From NCBI RefSeq assembly GCF_001443605.1, contig NZ_CP013118.1, positions 3,529,501-3,593,500 on the forward strand: a DNA stretch of 64,000 nucleotides, in the 5' to 3' direction. How positions within the stretch are numbered: position 1 is the first letter of the stretch; every line of letters starts with the position of its first letter. The position numbers were made by a program, and so were the translations under genes. This document shows, in pieces, positions 55,547 to 63,414 of the stretch. The notes under the pieces were generated by a model. It saw nothing but the letters and a program-made list of their open reading frames with translations. It was not told the DNA's origin and made no database searches. This DNA is from Salinivirga cyanobacteriivorans. GTDB lineage: Bacteria; Bacteroidota; Bacteroidia; Bacteroidales; Salinivirgaceae.

Positions 55547-56059
55547 ATGAGAATTGTTCTAATTGCCATATTATTTGTAATGACAACGAATTGTAGTTCT
55601 CAGGGACAGGATAAAAAAGAGACACAAAAGATGAATAATCCGTATTATTCGCGTACAGATACTACCCATTTAAACGTATCCGATAAGGAATGGAAAAAGA
55701 TTTTGCCCGAAGATGTTTATCGTGTGGCACGAAAAGAGGGCACAGAACGACCCTTTACAGGAAAATATTGGGACAGTGAAGCTAAAGGAACTTATTACTG
55801 CGCTGTTTGCGGAAACAAGTTGTTTCGTTCCACTGCTAAGTTTGCCAGTTCATGCGGATGGCCAAGCTTTTTTGAGCCGGTCAGGCCCAACAGTGTAAAT
55901 TATAAACCCGACCATTCATTGGGTATGAACCGCATAGAGGTAGAATGTGCCCGCTGCGATTCGCACCTGGGACACATTTTTGACGATGGCCCGGAGCCTA
56001 CCGGAAAGCGCTTCTGCATGAACTCCATTGTGCTCGATTTTGAACCCGATGAGAAGTAA
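55547..56059 (+). CDS. msrB: Peptide-methionine (R)-S-oxide reductase, exported
   Basis: 170 residues. A lipobox-like TTNC near residue 16 suggests a lipoprotein. The MsrB domain (about 40-165) has zinc Cys pairs in CAVCGNK and CARCDSH, the CGWPSFF segment, and the catalytic Cys in RFCMNS (near 157). It repairs oxidised methionine in proteins, here probably in the periplasm. It is the last conventional gene before the repeat array. Confidence 0.93.
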   Translation: MRIVLIAILFVMTTNCSSQGQDKKETQKMNNPYYSRTDTTHLNVSDKEWKKILPEDVYRVARKEGTERPFTGKYWDSEAKGTYYCAVCGNKLFRSTAKFASSCGWPSFFEPVRPNSVNYKPDHSLGMNRIEVECARCDSHLGHIFDDGPEPTGKRFCMNSIVLDFEPDEK

Positions 56060-56563
56060 AAACATGATCGGAGGGTAATTACATTATCCAAAACTTTTCA
56101 AAATTCATTTTGCTTTATGTTCATTAATGTGGATCACTTCATAAAGTTGTGGATTTGTATTGAATTGTCTATGTCGAATATATTACGAGCCATTTGATGC
56201 TACAGCAAAAAGACATGGTTTGAATTGTTAGAATGTGAAAAACATTTCAGAAGTAACCTGAACAAACTCCCGTAAATAACAATAGATCGTAGATTAAACG
56301 GATGCATACTGATAACGTTTGGGGTTATGATTGGAATTCCTCGGGTTTCAGTACCAGGTTTTTTTGTAAAAAGGCACAATTATGTTTCTCCTTATCCCTG
56401 AAAATCAGCTTATCTAAGATATCAGAGATGTTATTTTATTCAAATAATTACCGAACACTATGCTACGACGAGAGCAAACATATGATATTTGGATTAATTA
56501 ATCCGTATAATCCGCGTTCTATTCTCGTGTTTTGTGCAATGGGGCACCCAATTTTGGCATAAC

Positions 56564-56597
56564 CCTACTTTTTTTGCTACAGGTCAAAAAAAGTAGG
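56564..56597. repeat. Hairpin 1 of segment B (first copy)
   Basis: CCTACTTTTTTTG and CAAAAAAAGTAGG form a perfect 13-bp stem around the 8-base loop CTACAGGT. Copies 2 and 3 keep 12 of these pairs. The T7/A7 tracts would make a terminator on either strand. Confidence 0.75.
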
Positions 56598-56641
56598 CAA
56601 AAAAAACCCGCCGCTTACAGAAAAGTGCTAAAAATCTATTC

Positions 56642-56716
56642 GTTATGGCTAAAGTTTACGAACTCACTTCGATTAAAAAATCGAAGCTCAAACAGCGCAA
56701 ACTTTGACGCCATAAC
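56642..56716. repeat. Long composite hairpin of segment B (first copy)
   Basis: GTTATGGC pairs with GCCATAAC and AAAGTTT with AAACTTT. After an internal loop, CTTCGATT pairs with AATCGAAG around AAAA. The same structure is at 57343-57417 and 58043-58117. A small hairpin CGCAT/ATGCG follows at 56733-56750. Confidence 0.75.
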
Positions 56717-58811
56717 AAACAGATTTTTTTAACGCATTTTTCTTCATGCGGCTAGCTGGCAACCATTTACCTGCTGCTCAACAACAAGCCCCAAAGCGAG
56801 TTGGCCGTTATCACACATGCCTGGATCCATATAACACAATTTAATTATAATAAACGAAACGGAACGGGTCACCCAAAACAGAAAAAATAAGAGTCAAGTT
56901 GCTAATAATCAATTTTTATTTTACCAAGTATCGTTTTCATGTACAAAACAGGATAAAAACTTATCAGCTAAGCATTTTTCTTTAAATATCTTCGATAAAC
57001 GGATGCATACTGATAACGTTTGGGGTTATGATTGGAAATCCTCGGATTTCAGTACCAGGTTTTTTTGTAAAAAGCCACAATTATGCTTTTCCTTATCTGT
57101 GAAAATCAGCTTATCTAAGATATCAGAGATGTTATTTTATTCAAATAATTACCGAACACTATGCTACAACGAGAGCAAACATATGATATTTGGATTAATT
57201 AATCCGTATAATCCGCGTTCTATTCTCGTGGTTTGTGCAATGGGGCACCCAATTGTGGCATAACCCTACTTTTTTTGCTACAGGTCAAAAAAAGTAGACA
57301 AAAAAACCCCGCCGCTTACAGAAAAGTGCTAAAAATCCATTCGTTATGGCTAAAGTTTACGAACTCACTTCGATTAAAAAATCGAAGCTCAAACAACGCA
57401 AACTTTGACGCCATAACAAACAGATTTTTTTAACGCATTTTTCTTCATGCGGCTAGCTGGCAACCATTTACCTGCTGCTCAACAACAAGCCCCAAAGCGA
57501 GTTGGCCGTTATCACACATGCCTGGATCCATATAACACAATTTAATTATAATAAACGAAACGGAACGGGTCACCCAAAACAGAAAAATTAAGAGTCAAGT
57601 TGCTAATAATCAATTTTTATTTACCAAGTATCGTTTTCATGTACAAAACAGGATAAAAACTTATCAGCTACGCATTTTTCTTTAAATATCTTCGATAAAC
57701 GGATGCATACTGATAACGTTTGGGGTTATGATTGGAATTCCTCGGGTTTCAGTACCAGGTTTTTTTGTAAAAAGCCACAATTATGTTTCTCCTTATCCCT
57801 GAAAATCAGCTTATCTAAGATATCAGAGATGTTATTTTATTCAAATAATTACCGAACACTATGCTACGACGAGAGCAAACATATGATATTTGGATTAATT
57901 AATCCGTATAATCCGCGTTCTATTCTCGTGGTTTGTGCAATGGGGCACCCAATTGTGGCATAACCCTACTTTTTTTGCTACAGGTCAAAAAAAGTAGACA
58001 AAAAAACCCCGCCGCTTACAGAAAAGTGCTAAAAATCCATTCGTTATGGCTAAAGTTTACGAACTCACTTCGATTAAAAAATCGAAGCTCAAACAACGCA
58101 AACTTTGACGCCATAACAAACAGATTTTTTTAACGCATTTTTCTTCATGCGGCTAGCTGGCAACCATTTACCTGCTGCTCAACAACAAGCCCCAAAGCGA
58201 GTTGGCCGTTATCACACATGCCTGGATCCATATAACACAATTTAATTATAATAAACGAAACGGAACGGGTCACCCAAAACAGAAAAATTAAGAGTCAAGT
58301 TGCTAATAATCAATTTTTATTTACCAAGTATCGTTTTCATGTACAAAACAGGATAAAAACTTATCAGCTACGCATTTTTCTTTAAATATCTTCGATAAAC
58401 GGATGCATACTGATAACGTTTGGGGTTATGATTGGAATTCCTCGGGTTTCAGTACCAGGTTTTTTTGTAAAAAGCCACAATTATGTTTCTCCTTATCCCT
58501 GAAAATCAGCTTATCTAAGATATCAGAGATGTTATTTTATTCAAATAATTACCGAACACTATGCTACGACGAGAGCAAACATATGATATTTGGATTAATT
58601 AATCCGTATAATCCGCGTTCTATTCTCTAAAAAAAATCCAACCGTTATTAAAAAAGCCCACAACTTTTTCAACTGATCCATTAATGTACTATGATTTCTT
58701 TTGATTATGGTCTATTATTATTTGCTCTAAATCACTTTTTTTAATAATTTTGATGTTTTTTAGTAGATTAATATAGCTACTGATTGATTTTAAAAACAAA
58801 ATAGCTGCAAA

Positions 58812-59357
58812 ATGAATAAGATTACGTTAAATTATATTGGTATTTTGTTTTTGGTGGTGATTGCCAGTTGCTTAATACATGAGTTCGGCCACTATGTCAC
58901 AGGCGTATTTTTAGGAAACGATATGGGTATGAATCTCAACAGGGCCTATCCGGTTGAGGGCAGCTATGCAGCATCATGGCATTACCCGGTTGTGGTAAGT
59001 GCGGGGCCTGTAATTACCATACTTCAGGGTATTGTTGCACTTGTTTTAATGTATGTTTTTGGACCTGCAAAATGGCTTTATGGCTTTTTAATAGAACCGG
59101 TAACGTTAAGGATTTGGCCTTATTTGGTTAGTCCTTTAATGTCGCAGGACGAGGCTATTGTGAGCGATCACCTGGGGATGTCGCCCTGGATTTTACCAAT
59201 TTTTGTGTGGCTCTTGCTTGGCGCATTAGCCTGGTGGGGTAGTAAAAAAATGAAGGTCTCTTTGAAGTTTGCTGTTTTCACAATCCTCCTGGTTTTAGTG
59301 ATCTTTCAAGTTGTATTGCGTTCAAATAATTTGGTGGTCTCCTTAATCCATAATTAG
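58812..59357 (+). CDS. Small M50-like membrane metalloprotease
   Basis: 181 residues, with membrane helices at about 8-28, 60-90, 95-115, 130-148 and 152-175. The HEFGH at about 23-27 fits the HExxH zinc motif at the end of the first helix, as in M50/site-2-type proteases. The usual second motif (NxxPxxxxDG) is not seen, so activity is uncertain. It lies right after the repeat array and has no clear partner. Confidence 0.65.
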   Translation: MNKITLNYIGILFLVVIASCLIHEFGHYVTGVFLGNDMGMNLNRAYPVEGSYAASWHYPVVVSAGPVITILQGIVALVLMYVFGPAKWLYGFLIEPVTLRIWPYLVSPLMSQDEAIVSDHLGMSPWILPIFVWLLLGALAWWGSKKMKVSLKFAVFTILLVLVIFQVVLRSNNLVVSLIHN

Positions 59358-59519
59358 ATTTTTTATATCTGATGATGCCATTACGCCTCATTGAGCCAGT
59401 GGTTTAAGTGGTTTGTGTGTGCTGCTATTAGCTTATTTACCGCATTATGCCGGAATCGGGTATGGCATAAACCGGAAAATGCGTTATATTGAAATGCCAA
59501 TACAGCAGAAATTAAAATT

Positions 59520-60614
59520 ATGCAACAAATCACCCAACCCACACTGATCCTCGACGAGCGAAAATGCAAAACCAACATTGCCCACATGGCCCGTAAGGCA
59601 GAAGATGCCGGGGTGGAATTTCGCCCGCATTTCAAAACCCATCAGTCGCTGGAGATTGGCCAGTGGTTTAAGGAACACGGCATTGCCAAAATAACGGTCT
59701 CCTCGGTGGGTATGGCACAGTATTTTGCCACGGAATGGGACGATATACTCATTGCTTTTCCGGTAAATGTGCGGGAGCTTACGGCCATTAACGAACTTGC
59801 AGGCCGGGTAAAGCTGAGCCTGCTGGTAGAAAGTGTGGAAGTGCTCGAACTGCTGCATGAAAAGCTGACCCATCCTGTGAGTTTTTACATTAAAATTGAC
59901 ACCGGAGCACACCGCACGGGTGTGGCGCCCACAGATTTTGCGTCTATCGACCAAATCCTGGCTGCAGCCAAACAGCCGGGCAAACTAAAGTTTGTTGGCT
60001 TTTTATCCCATGCCGGGCACACTTATCATACCAATGCCATTACGGATATTCTTAAAATTCGGAACGACGAAAATTTGGCCATGCTCCAATTAAAAGCGCA
60101 CTATATTGGGTCACATCCCGGTATTATTGCTTCCATAGGTGACACACCATCGTGTAGTTTGGTTGACCATTTTTTAGGGATAGATGAAATTCGCCCGGGC
60201 AACTTCGTGTTTTATGATCTCATGCAATTGAGCTTTGGCTCCTGTAGCCCCGGCCAAATTGCAGTTGCTTTGGCCTGCCCGGTAGTTGCATTGCATAAAG
60301 ATCGCAATGAGATGGTGATCTATGGCGGAGGCGTGCATCTTTCGAAAGATATGCTCCGAATTAATCAAAATTCGGTTTATGGCCAGCTTGTTGAAAAAGA
60401 GGGTGATGGCTGGGTTGAGCCCATTCCTGGAATGATTGTAAAACGCTTGTCGCAAGAGCATGGCATCGTTAGTTTGCCCAAAACGCAGAACGATAAATTT
60501 GACATTGGCGATTTGGTGTACGTGTTGCCCGTGCATTCGTGCATGACTGCCGACATTTACAGCCAATACATCACCACTGATGGTAAAAATATTGAACGAT
60601 TTCGCCACAGCTAA
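59520..60614 (+). CDS. DSD1-family PLP enzyme (D-threonine aldolase / D-serine dehydratase-like)
   Basis: 364 residues. The alanine racemase-like PLP barrel comes first (TPTLILDERKCKTNI), with the Schiff-base Lys in RPHFKTHQS near residue 39. A C-terminal beta domain follows, with the HSCMTAD motif (His and Cys near residue 340), which binds the metal in this family. It would act on a D-beta-hydroxy amino acid, by aldol cleavage or dehydration. Base composition is more GC-rich than its neighbours. A TfoX-N gene follows 29 bases later. Confidence 0.85.
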   Translation: MQQITQPTLILDERKCKTNIAHMARKAEDAGVEFRPHFKTHQSLEIGQWFKEHGIAKITVSSVGMAQYFATEWDDILIAFPVNVRELTAINELAGRVKLSLLVESVEVLELLHEKLTHPVSFYIKIDTGAHRTGVAPTDFASIDQILAAAKQPGKLKFVGFLSHAGHTYHTNAITDILKIRNDENLAMLQLKAHYIGSHPGIIASIGDTPSCSLVDHFLGIDEIRPGNFVFYDLMQLSFGSCSPGQIAVALACPVVALHKDRNEMVIYGGGVHLSKDMLRINQNSVYGQLVEKEGDGWVEPIPGMIVKRLSQEHGIVSLPKTQNDKFDIGDLVYVLPVHSCMTADIYSQYITTDGKNIERFRHS

Positions 60615-60643
60615 AAAAGAATGACACAAAACAAATTAAAACA

Positions 60644-60991
60644 ATGGCCTACGACGAACACCTGGCATATCGCATAAAGCATGTTTTAGAAGCACAAAAA
60701 GTATTCTTCGAAGAAAAAAAGATGTTTGGCGGCTGTTGCTTTATGGTTGATGATAAACTATGTGTGGGTGTGATGAAAGATGAACTCATTGCCCGCATCG
60801 ATCCCTGGCATTCCGAAGAGCTCATGGCTCAAAAAGCGTGTGCACCTTTGGATAAATCGGGCCGTTCCATGAAAGGCTTTGTGCTGGTACCACCCATTGA
60901 AGTAGACATGGATACCGACCTGGAAACATGGGTACAACGCTGCCTTGAATTTAATCCTGAGGCCCGGCGCAGCAAGCGAAAAAAACAATAA
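60644..60991 (+). CDS. TfoX N-terminal domain protein
   Basis: 115 residues with the TfoX-N pattern: KKMFGGCCFMVDDKLCVGVMKDELIARIDP, then a KGFVLVPP segment near residue 85 and a basic C-terminus. The N-terminal domain alone is common in bacteria that do not use the Sxy/TfoX competence route, so no competence role is implied. Probably co-transcribed with the DSD1-type gene. Confidence 0.85.
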   Translation: MAYDEHLAYRIKHVLEAQKVFFEEKKMFGGCCFMVDDKLCVGVMKDELIARIDPWHSEELMAQKACAPLDKSGRSMKGFVLVPPIEVDMDTDLETWVQRCLEFNPEARRSKRKKQ

Positions 60992-61139
60992 AAAAAGCCC
61001 TGTTTTGTGGTCTGTTTTTTTTGCAACCATCATTGGTCCTGCACATTGCACTTTTGTTGCAAAAAATTAGGAATTGCAAGCAACCTTTGTTACATTTGAA
61101 AAGCCATGAATTGTATTAATAATCGTTTACAAAAAATAG

Positions 61140-61221
61140 ATAACCGCAACAAAAACCTGCACTTATCCACCGAATGGTAGCTGGATAAGTGCAATAACTT
61201 GCAGTTATACGCTAGTTAGCA
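61140..61221 (+). other. Candidate attC-like site preceding cassette 1
   Basis: A folded site: ATAACCGCAA pairs with TTGCAGTTAT (9 of 10), and a perfect 12-bp inner stem (TGCACTTATCCA at 61158-61169 with its complement at 61182-61193) closes a 12-base loop. Two possible R' boxes follow, GTTATAC (61204-61210) and GTTAGCA (61215-61221). The second is the one matched by the R'' of cassette 1. The 337-base stretch 60992-61328 holds only this site and the toxin promoter region. Confidence 0.45.
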
Positions 61222-61274
61222 AAAATGCCTCCAACCCTGACCGTTTAAAATTCTGATAAAAAACTGCAATTAAT

Positions 61275-61289
61275 TTACCAAATTGGTAA
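61275..61289. promoter_or_regulatory. Palindromic operator candidate for the HigBA pair
   Basis: TTACCAA and TTGGTAA are separated by one A. The site is 40 bases before the HigB ATG and just upstream of a near-consensus -7 element (TATATTTA, 61298-61305). It is a natural place for autorepression by the antitoxin. Confidence 0.5.
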
Positions 61290-61328
61290 CCTTTTTGTAT
61301 ATTTACCGAATAAATAATTAAGGACAAT

Positions 61329-61622
61329 ATGAGAGTTATTGCGAAAAAGATACTTAGAGAGTTTTGGGAAAAATATTCTGATTCTGAGAATCAATTAAAA
61401 ACGTGGTATAAAGAAGCAAGCAAGGCGAAGTGGACTGACCCAAATGACATCAAGAATCATTACCCAACCGCAAGCATTCTTAAAGCAGGACGAGTAGTTT
61501 TTAACATATGTGGAAATAAATATCGACTGATAGTTCAAATTAACTATGAAAGACAATGGGTTTTTATCCGATTTATTGGCACACACAAAGACTACGACAA
61601 GATTGACGCAAATATAATTTAA
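61329..61622 (+). CDS. HigB-type type II toxin
   Basis: 97 residues. It starts MRVIAKKILREFWEKY and contains SILKAGRVVFNICGNKYRLIV and FIRFIGTHKDYDKID, the signature of the HigB_toxin family of RelE-fold mRNA interferases. It cuts mRNA at the ribosome when not bound by its antitoxin. As in other hig modules, the toxin comes first and the antitoxin gene starts 5 bases later. It lies in cassette 1. Confidence 0.88.
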   Translation: MRVIAKKILREFWEKYSDSENQLKTWYKEASKAKWTDPNDIKNHYPTASILKAGRVVFNICGNKYRLIVQINYERQWVFIRFIGTHKDYDKIDANII

Positions 61623-61627
61623 TTGTT

Positions 61628-61984
61628 ATGGATATAAAAGTGATTAAAAACGAAACAGATTATCAGCAAGCGTTGGAAAGACTTGAAGAAATCTTTGACG
61701 CACCGACTGATTCACCAGAAGGAGATGAAGCGGAAATTTTATCCATTCTGATAGAAAAGTATGAGGATAACCATTATCCTATTGACGACCCAGATCCTAT
61801 TGAAGCGATTAAATTTCGAATGGAACAAATGGGCATGAAAAAAAGCGATTTAGCGAAAGTCATTGGATATAAAAGCAGAGTTTCTGAGATTCTCAATCGA
61901 AAAAGGAAATTGACGCTAAAAATGATTCGTCAATTGCATGAGAATCTTAAAATTCCTTACGAGTCCTTAATAGCAGATTATTAA
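61628..61984 (+). CDS. HigA-type antitoxin with HTH domain
   Basis: 118 residues. An acidic N-terminal half (about 1-60, toxin-binding) is followed by an Xre-type helix-turn-helix at about 65-115 (MKKSDLAKVIGYKSRVSEILNRKRKLT). It neutralises the HigB protein and is expected to repress the operon through the palindrome at 61275-61289. Its stop is 8 bases before the R'' box of the cassette end. Confidence 0.88.
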   Translation: MDIKVIKNETDYQQALERLEEIFDAPTDSPEGDEAEILSILIEKYEDNHYPIDDPDPIEAIKFRMEQMGMKKSDLAKVIGYKSRVSEILNRKRKLTLKMIRQLHENLKIPYESLIADY

Positions 61985-61992
61985 AGCACTTT

Positions 61993-62177
61993 TGCTAACA
62001 GCGGCGAGTGAGAATTTTGCGCTGCAGCTGGTTTTAAGGTTCGAGGAGTTAAATAAACATCGCCAAAACTTCGTTTTGACGATTAAATGAATAAATTTGT
62101 AAAACAAAGTTTTGGCTACATGCAGATTTTTAGGATATTACAAGTAAACAAAACTCTCACCAGCCGCAACGTTAGCG
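61993..62177 (+). other. attC-like recombination site of cassette 1
   Basis: R'' TGCTAAC and R' GTTAGCG bound a 185-bp imperfect palindrome. GCGGC pairs with GCCGC, and GTGAGA (62008-62013) with TCTCAC (62155-62160). Inside, CCAAAACTT (62063-62071) pairs with AAGTTTTGG (62107-62115). Offsets between arms leave unpaired bases, as attC recognition needs. It is longer than most attC sites (about 60-140 bp). Confidence 0.6.
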
Positions 62178-63110
62178 TTCATATTAACAACTTGGCACGA
62201 TGAATAGAAACAAAACAATTAAAACTTTAATACTCGCCTTAATTCTGTTTGTGGTTATTTATATAATTATTTATACCATTTTCATTATTGAAGGACCTTT
62301 CCCGATTGGAAAAGGAATTGAAAAAAGTGATTGGTTGATTTTCACAAGTGGTTATCTGACATTAATTGGAACTTTGATAATCACTTTCGCAGTCTATTAC
62401 CAAAATAAAAAGTTTAAAGAAATTGAATTTGAGAAAGCGAGATACAGTCAATTGCCATATTTTAAACTTATTAAGGCAGAAATAGACAAAGAGTTTGAAT
62501 TATTAGAAGAGGGTTATCTATTAGATTGCCCATCGCTCGTTAATGAAAACGATGTATTAAAATGGTATGGAAAAGAGACTAATGGTAATGTTGCCGTTTG
62601 TCCAAAAAATAAAATAAAATTTGAAGCTGTTTATAAGATAAAAAACTTTGGAATCGGAACTGCAATGAAGGTTTCTTTAAAACATAATGACAATGAATAT
62701 CATTACAAGGAACATTTAAAAATTGATGATTCAGTTTTCTTTAGAATAGACATAGGTAATTTAAAAAAAGAATCTCAGTCATTGATTCTTACTTTTCACT
62801 TTTACGACATTTACAACAATGAATATAAACAAAAATTGATTTGCGATTTTAAAATTGAAGGTTCAACATTTTCATTTGGAATTTCTCAAAAGCAGTTTGA
62901 GCCTGAATTAATAAAAAATACGAAACGCTAACAAAAGCTATATGTAATGCGGGGTTCAGCGGGTACTTCAACCGCAGTTCTTCGTTGCAACAACGCCAAT
63001 TCGTCTTTGACGATTTGGCTATAAAAACTAAAATATGAATAAACGAATTGGCTCAGTGGCAGCCTGACAGTGAAACATTTCAAAGTCCCGCACTCCACAT
63101 AGCCAAACCG
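62172..63110 (+). mobile_element. Integron-type gene cassette 2 (membrane protein)
   Basis: The unit begins TTAGCG after the G at 62171 and ends at the G of GTTGGGC (63110). Its terminal site opens with CGCTAAC (62926-62932), the exact reverse complement of G plus its own first six bases. The single gene fills the cassette, and its stop codon lies inside R'', a common economy in cassettes. Confidence 0.65.
62200..62931 (+). CDS. Two-helix membrane protein of unknown function (cassette 2)
   Basis: 243 residues. Membrane helices at about 8-30 and 45-67 are separated by a short loop. The remaining 170 residues are a soluble, charged domain with beta-rich segments (IKFEAVYKIKNFGIGTAMKVSL, SLILTFHFYDIYNNEYK), like an immunoglobulin-type sandwich. 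The layout, two helices then a cytoplasmic beta domain, is seen in many uncharacterised accessory proteins. I cannot name a family. It is the only gene of cassette 2, AT-rich, and its TAA stop is within the R'' box. Confidence 0.75.
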   Translation: MNRNKTIKTLILALILFVVIYIIIYTIFIIEGPFPIGKGIEKSDWLIFTSGYLTLIGTLIITFAVYYQNKKFKEIEFEKARYSQLPYFKLIKAEIDKEFELLEEGYLLDCPSLVNENDVLKWYGKETNGNVAVCPKNKIKFEAVYKIKNFGIGTAMKVSLKHNDNEYHYKEHLKIDDSVFFRIDIGNLKKESQSLILTFHFYDIYNNEYKQKLICDFKIEGSTFSFGISQKQFEPELIKNTKR

Positions 63111-63116
63111 TTGGGC
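62926..63116 (+). other. attC-like recombination site of cassette 2
   Basis: R'' CGCTAAC and R' GTTGGGC (a full GTTRRRY match) bound a 191-bp folded site. GCTAT pairs with ATAGC (63099-63103), and TGCGGG (62948-62953) with CCCGCA (63087-63092). Inside, GCCAATTCGT (62995-63004) pairs exactly with ACGAATTGGC (63043-63052). Confidence 0.6.
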
Positions 63117-63359
63117 AAAATATGATAAGCACAGCCGAACATATTCAATGGGTGAGTATAGAAAGTATTGCATAGTTAATGCAGAAACCTGAATTATGAT
63201 ATGAATGACAAAATATTAAATTAATATTAATAGTGTAGTTAATGTGGAGATTTTTATGTTAAAACAAGATAATTCTAATTATAAACAATTATCGGTCTGA
63301 CTTACTCCATACAAAACAGTATTATGAATGAATCCAATATAATATCATGAAGTTAACTA
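63111..63359 (+). mobile_element. Start of a third cassette, interrupted
   Basis: TTGGGC at 63111 begins a further unit. It holds no sizeable gene before the insertion sequence: the only frames are about 17 codons (63122-63175) and 14 codons. The expected R'' (GCCCAAC) is not found in the window. The IS630-type element appears to have landed in it. Confidence 0.4.
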
Positions 63360-63372
63360 GTGTCATGTCAAG

Positions 63373-63403
63373 TTTGATATTTCGGGTAAAAGTATTATCT
63401 TTG
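63373..63403 (+). promoter_or_regulatory. Full promoter of the transposase (TTTG-N19-TATCTTTG)
   Basis: TTTG at 63373-63376 and TATCTTTG at 63396-63403 are spaced by exactly 19 bases, a perfect Bacteroidota promoter, 11 bases before the transposase ATG. Confidence 0.65.
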
Positions 63404-63414
63404 AAGAAACTGCC

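Larger units (their letters stand above)
56295..58627. repeat. Tandem array of two alternating segments (A-B-A-B-A-B-A)
   Basis: A 232-bp segment A occurs at 56295-56526, 56996-57227, 57696-57927 and 58396-58627. The 468-bp segment B fills the three gaps, giving a period of 700-701 bp. Copies differ at only a few positions. Segment A ends with TAATCCGTATAATCCGCG, and segment B holds three hairpins and no good reading frame. Open frames of 86 and 66 codons recur in each unit, but changes between copies alter the amino acids, and nothing resembles a protein family. The stretch 56060-58811 (2752 bases) holds no other feature: 56060-56294 and 58628-58811 are unique AT-rich DNA. Confidence 0.9.
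61216..62171 (+). mobile_element. Integron-type gene cassette 1 (HigBA)
   Basis: The unit begins TTAGCA, just after the G of GTTAGCA, and ends at the G of GTTAGCG (62171). Its terminal site opens with TGCTAAC (61993-61999), the exact reverse complement of G plus its own first six bases. That is the relation expected if the unit had been a circle closed at G/TTAGCA. It carries a HigB/HigA toxin-antitoxin pair in the usual cassette orientation. Confidence 0.65.

Noticed and set aside
56302-57963. Recurring 86- and 66-codon open frames in the repeat array as small genes
   Set aside because: They owe their persistence to the near identity of the copies. The differences that exist change amino acids, the products are Ser/Phe/Asn/Lys-rich without family features, and parts overlap the hairpins.
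56295-58627. CRISPR array
   Set aside because: The repeat period is 700 bp and the intervening segments are themselves repeated. There are no short repeats with unique spacers and no cas genes.
60992-61139. TfoX-N gene as a further integron cassette
   Set aside because: No box complementary to a unit start is found, the DNA before it is continuous with the DSD1-type gene, and base composition is unlike the AT-rich cassettes.
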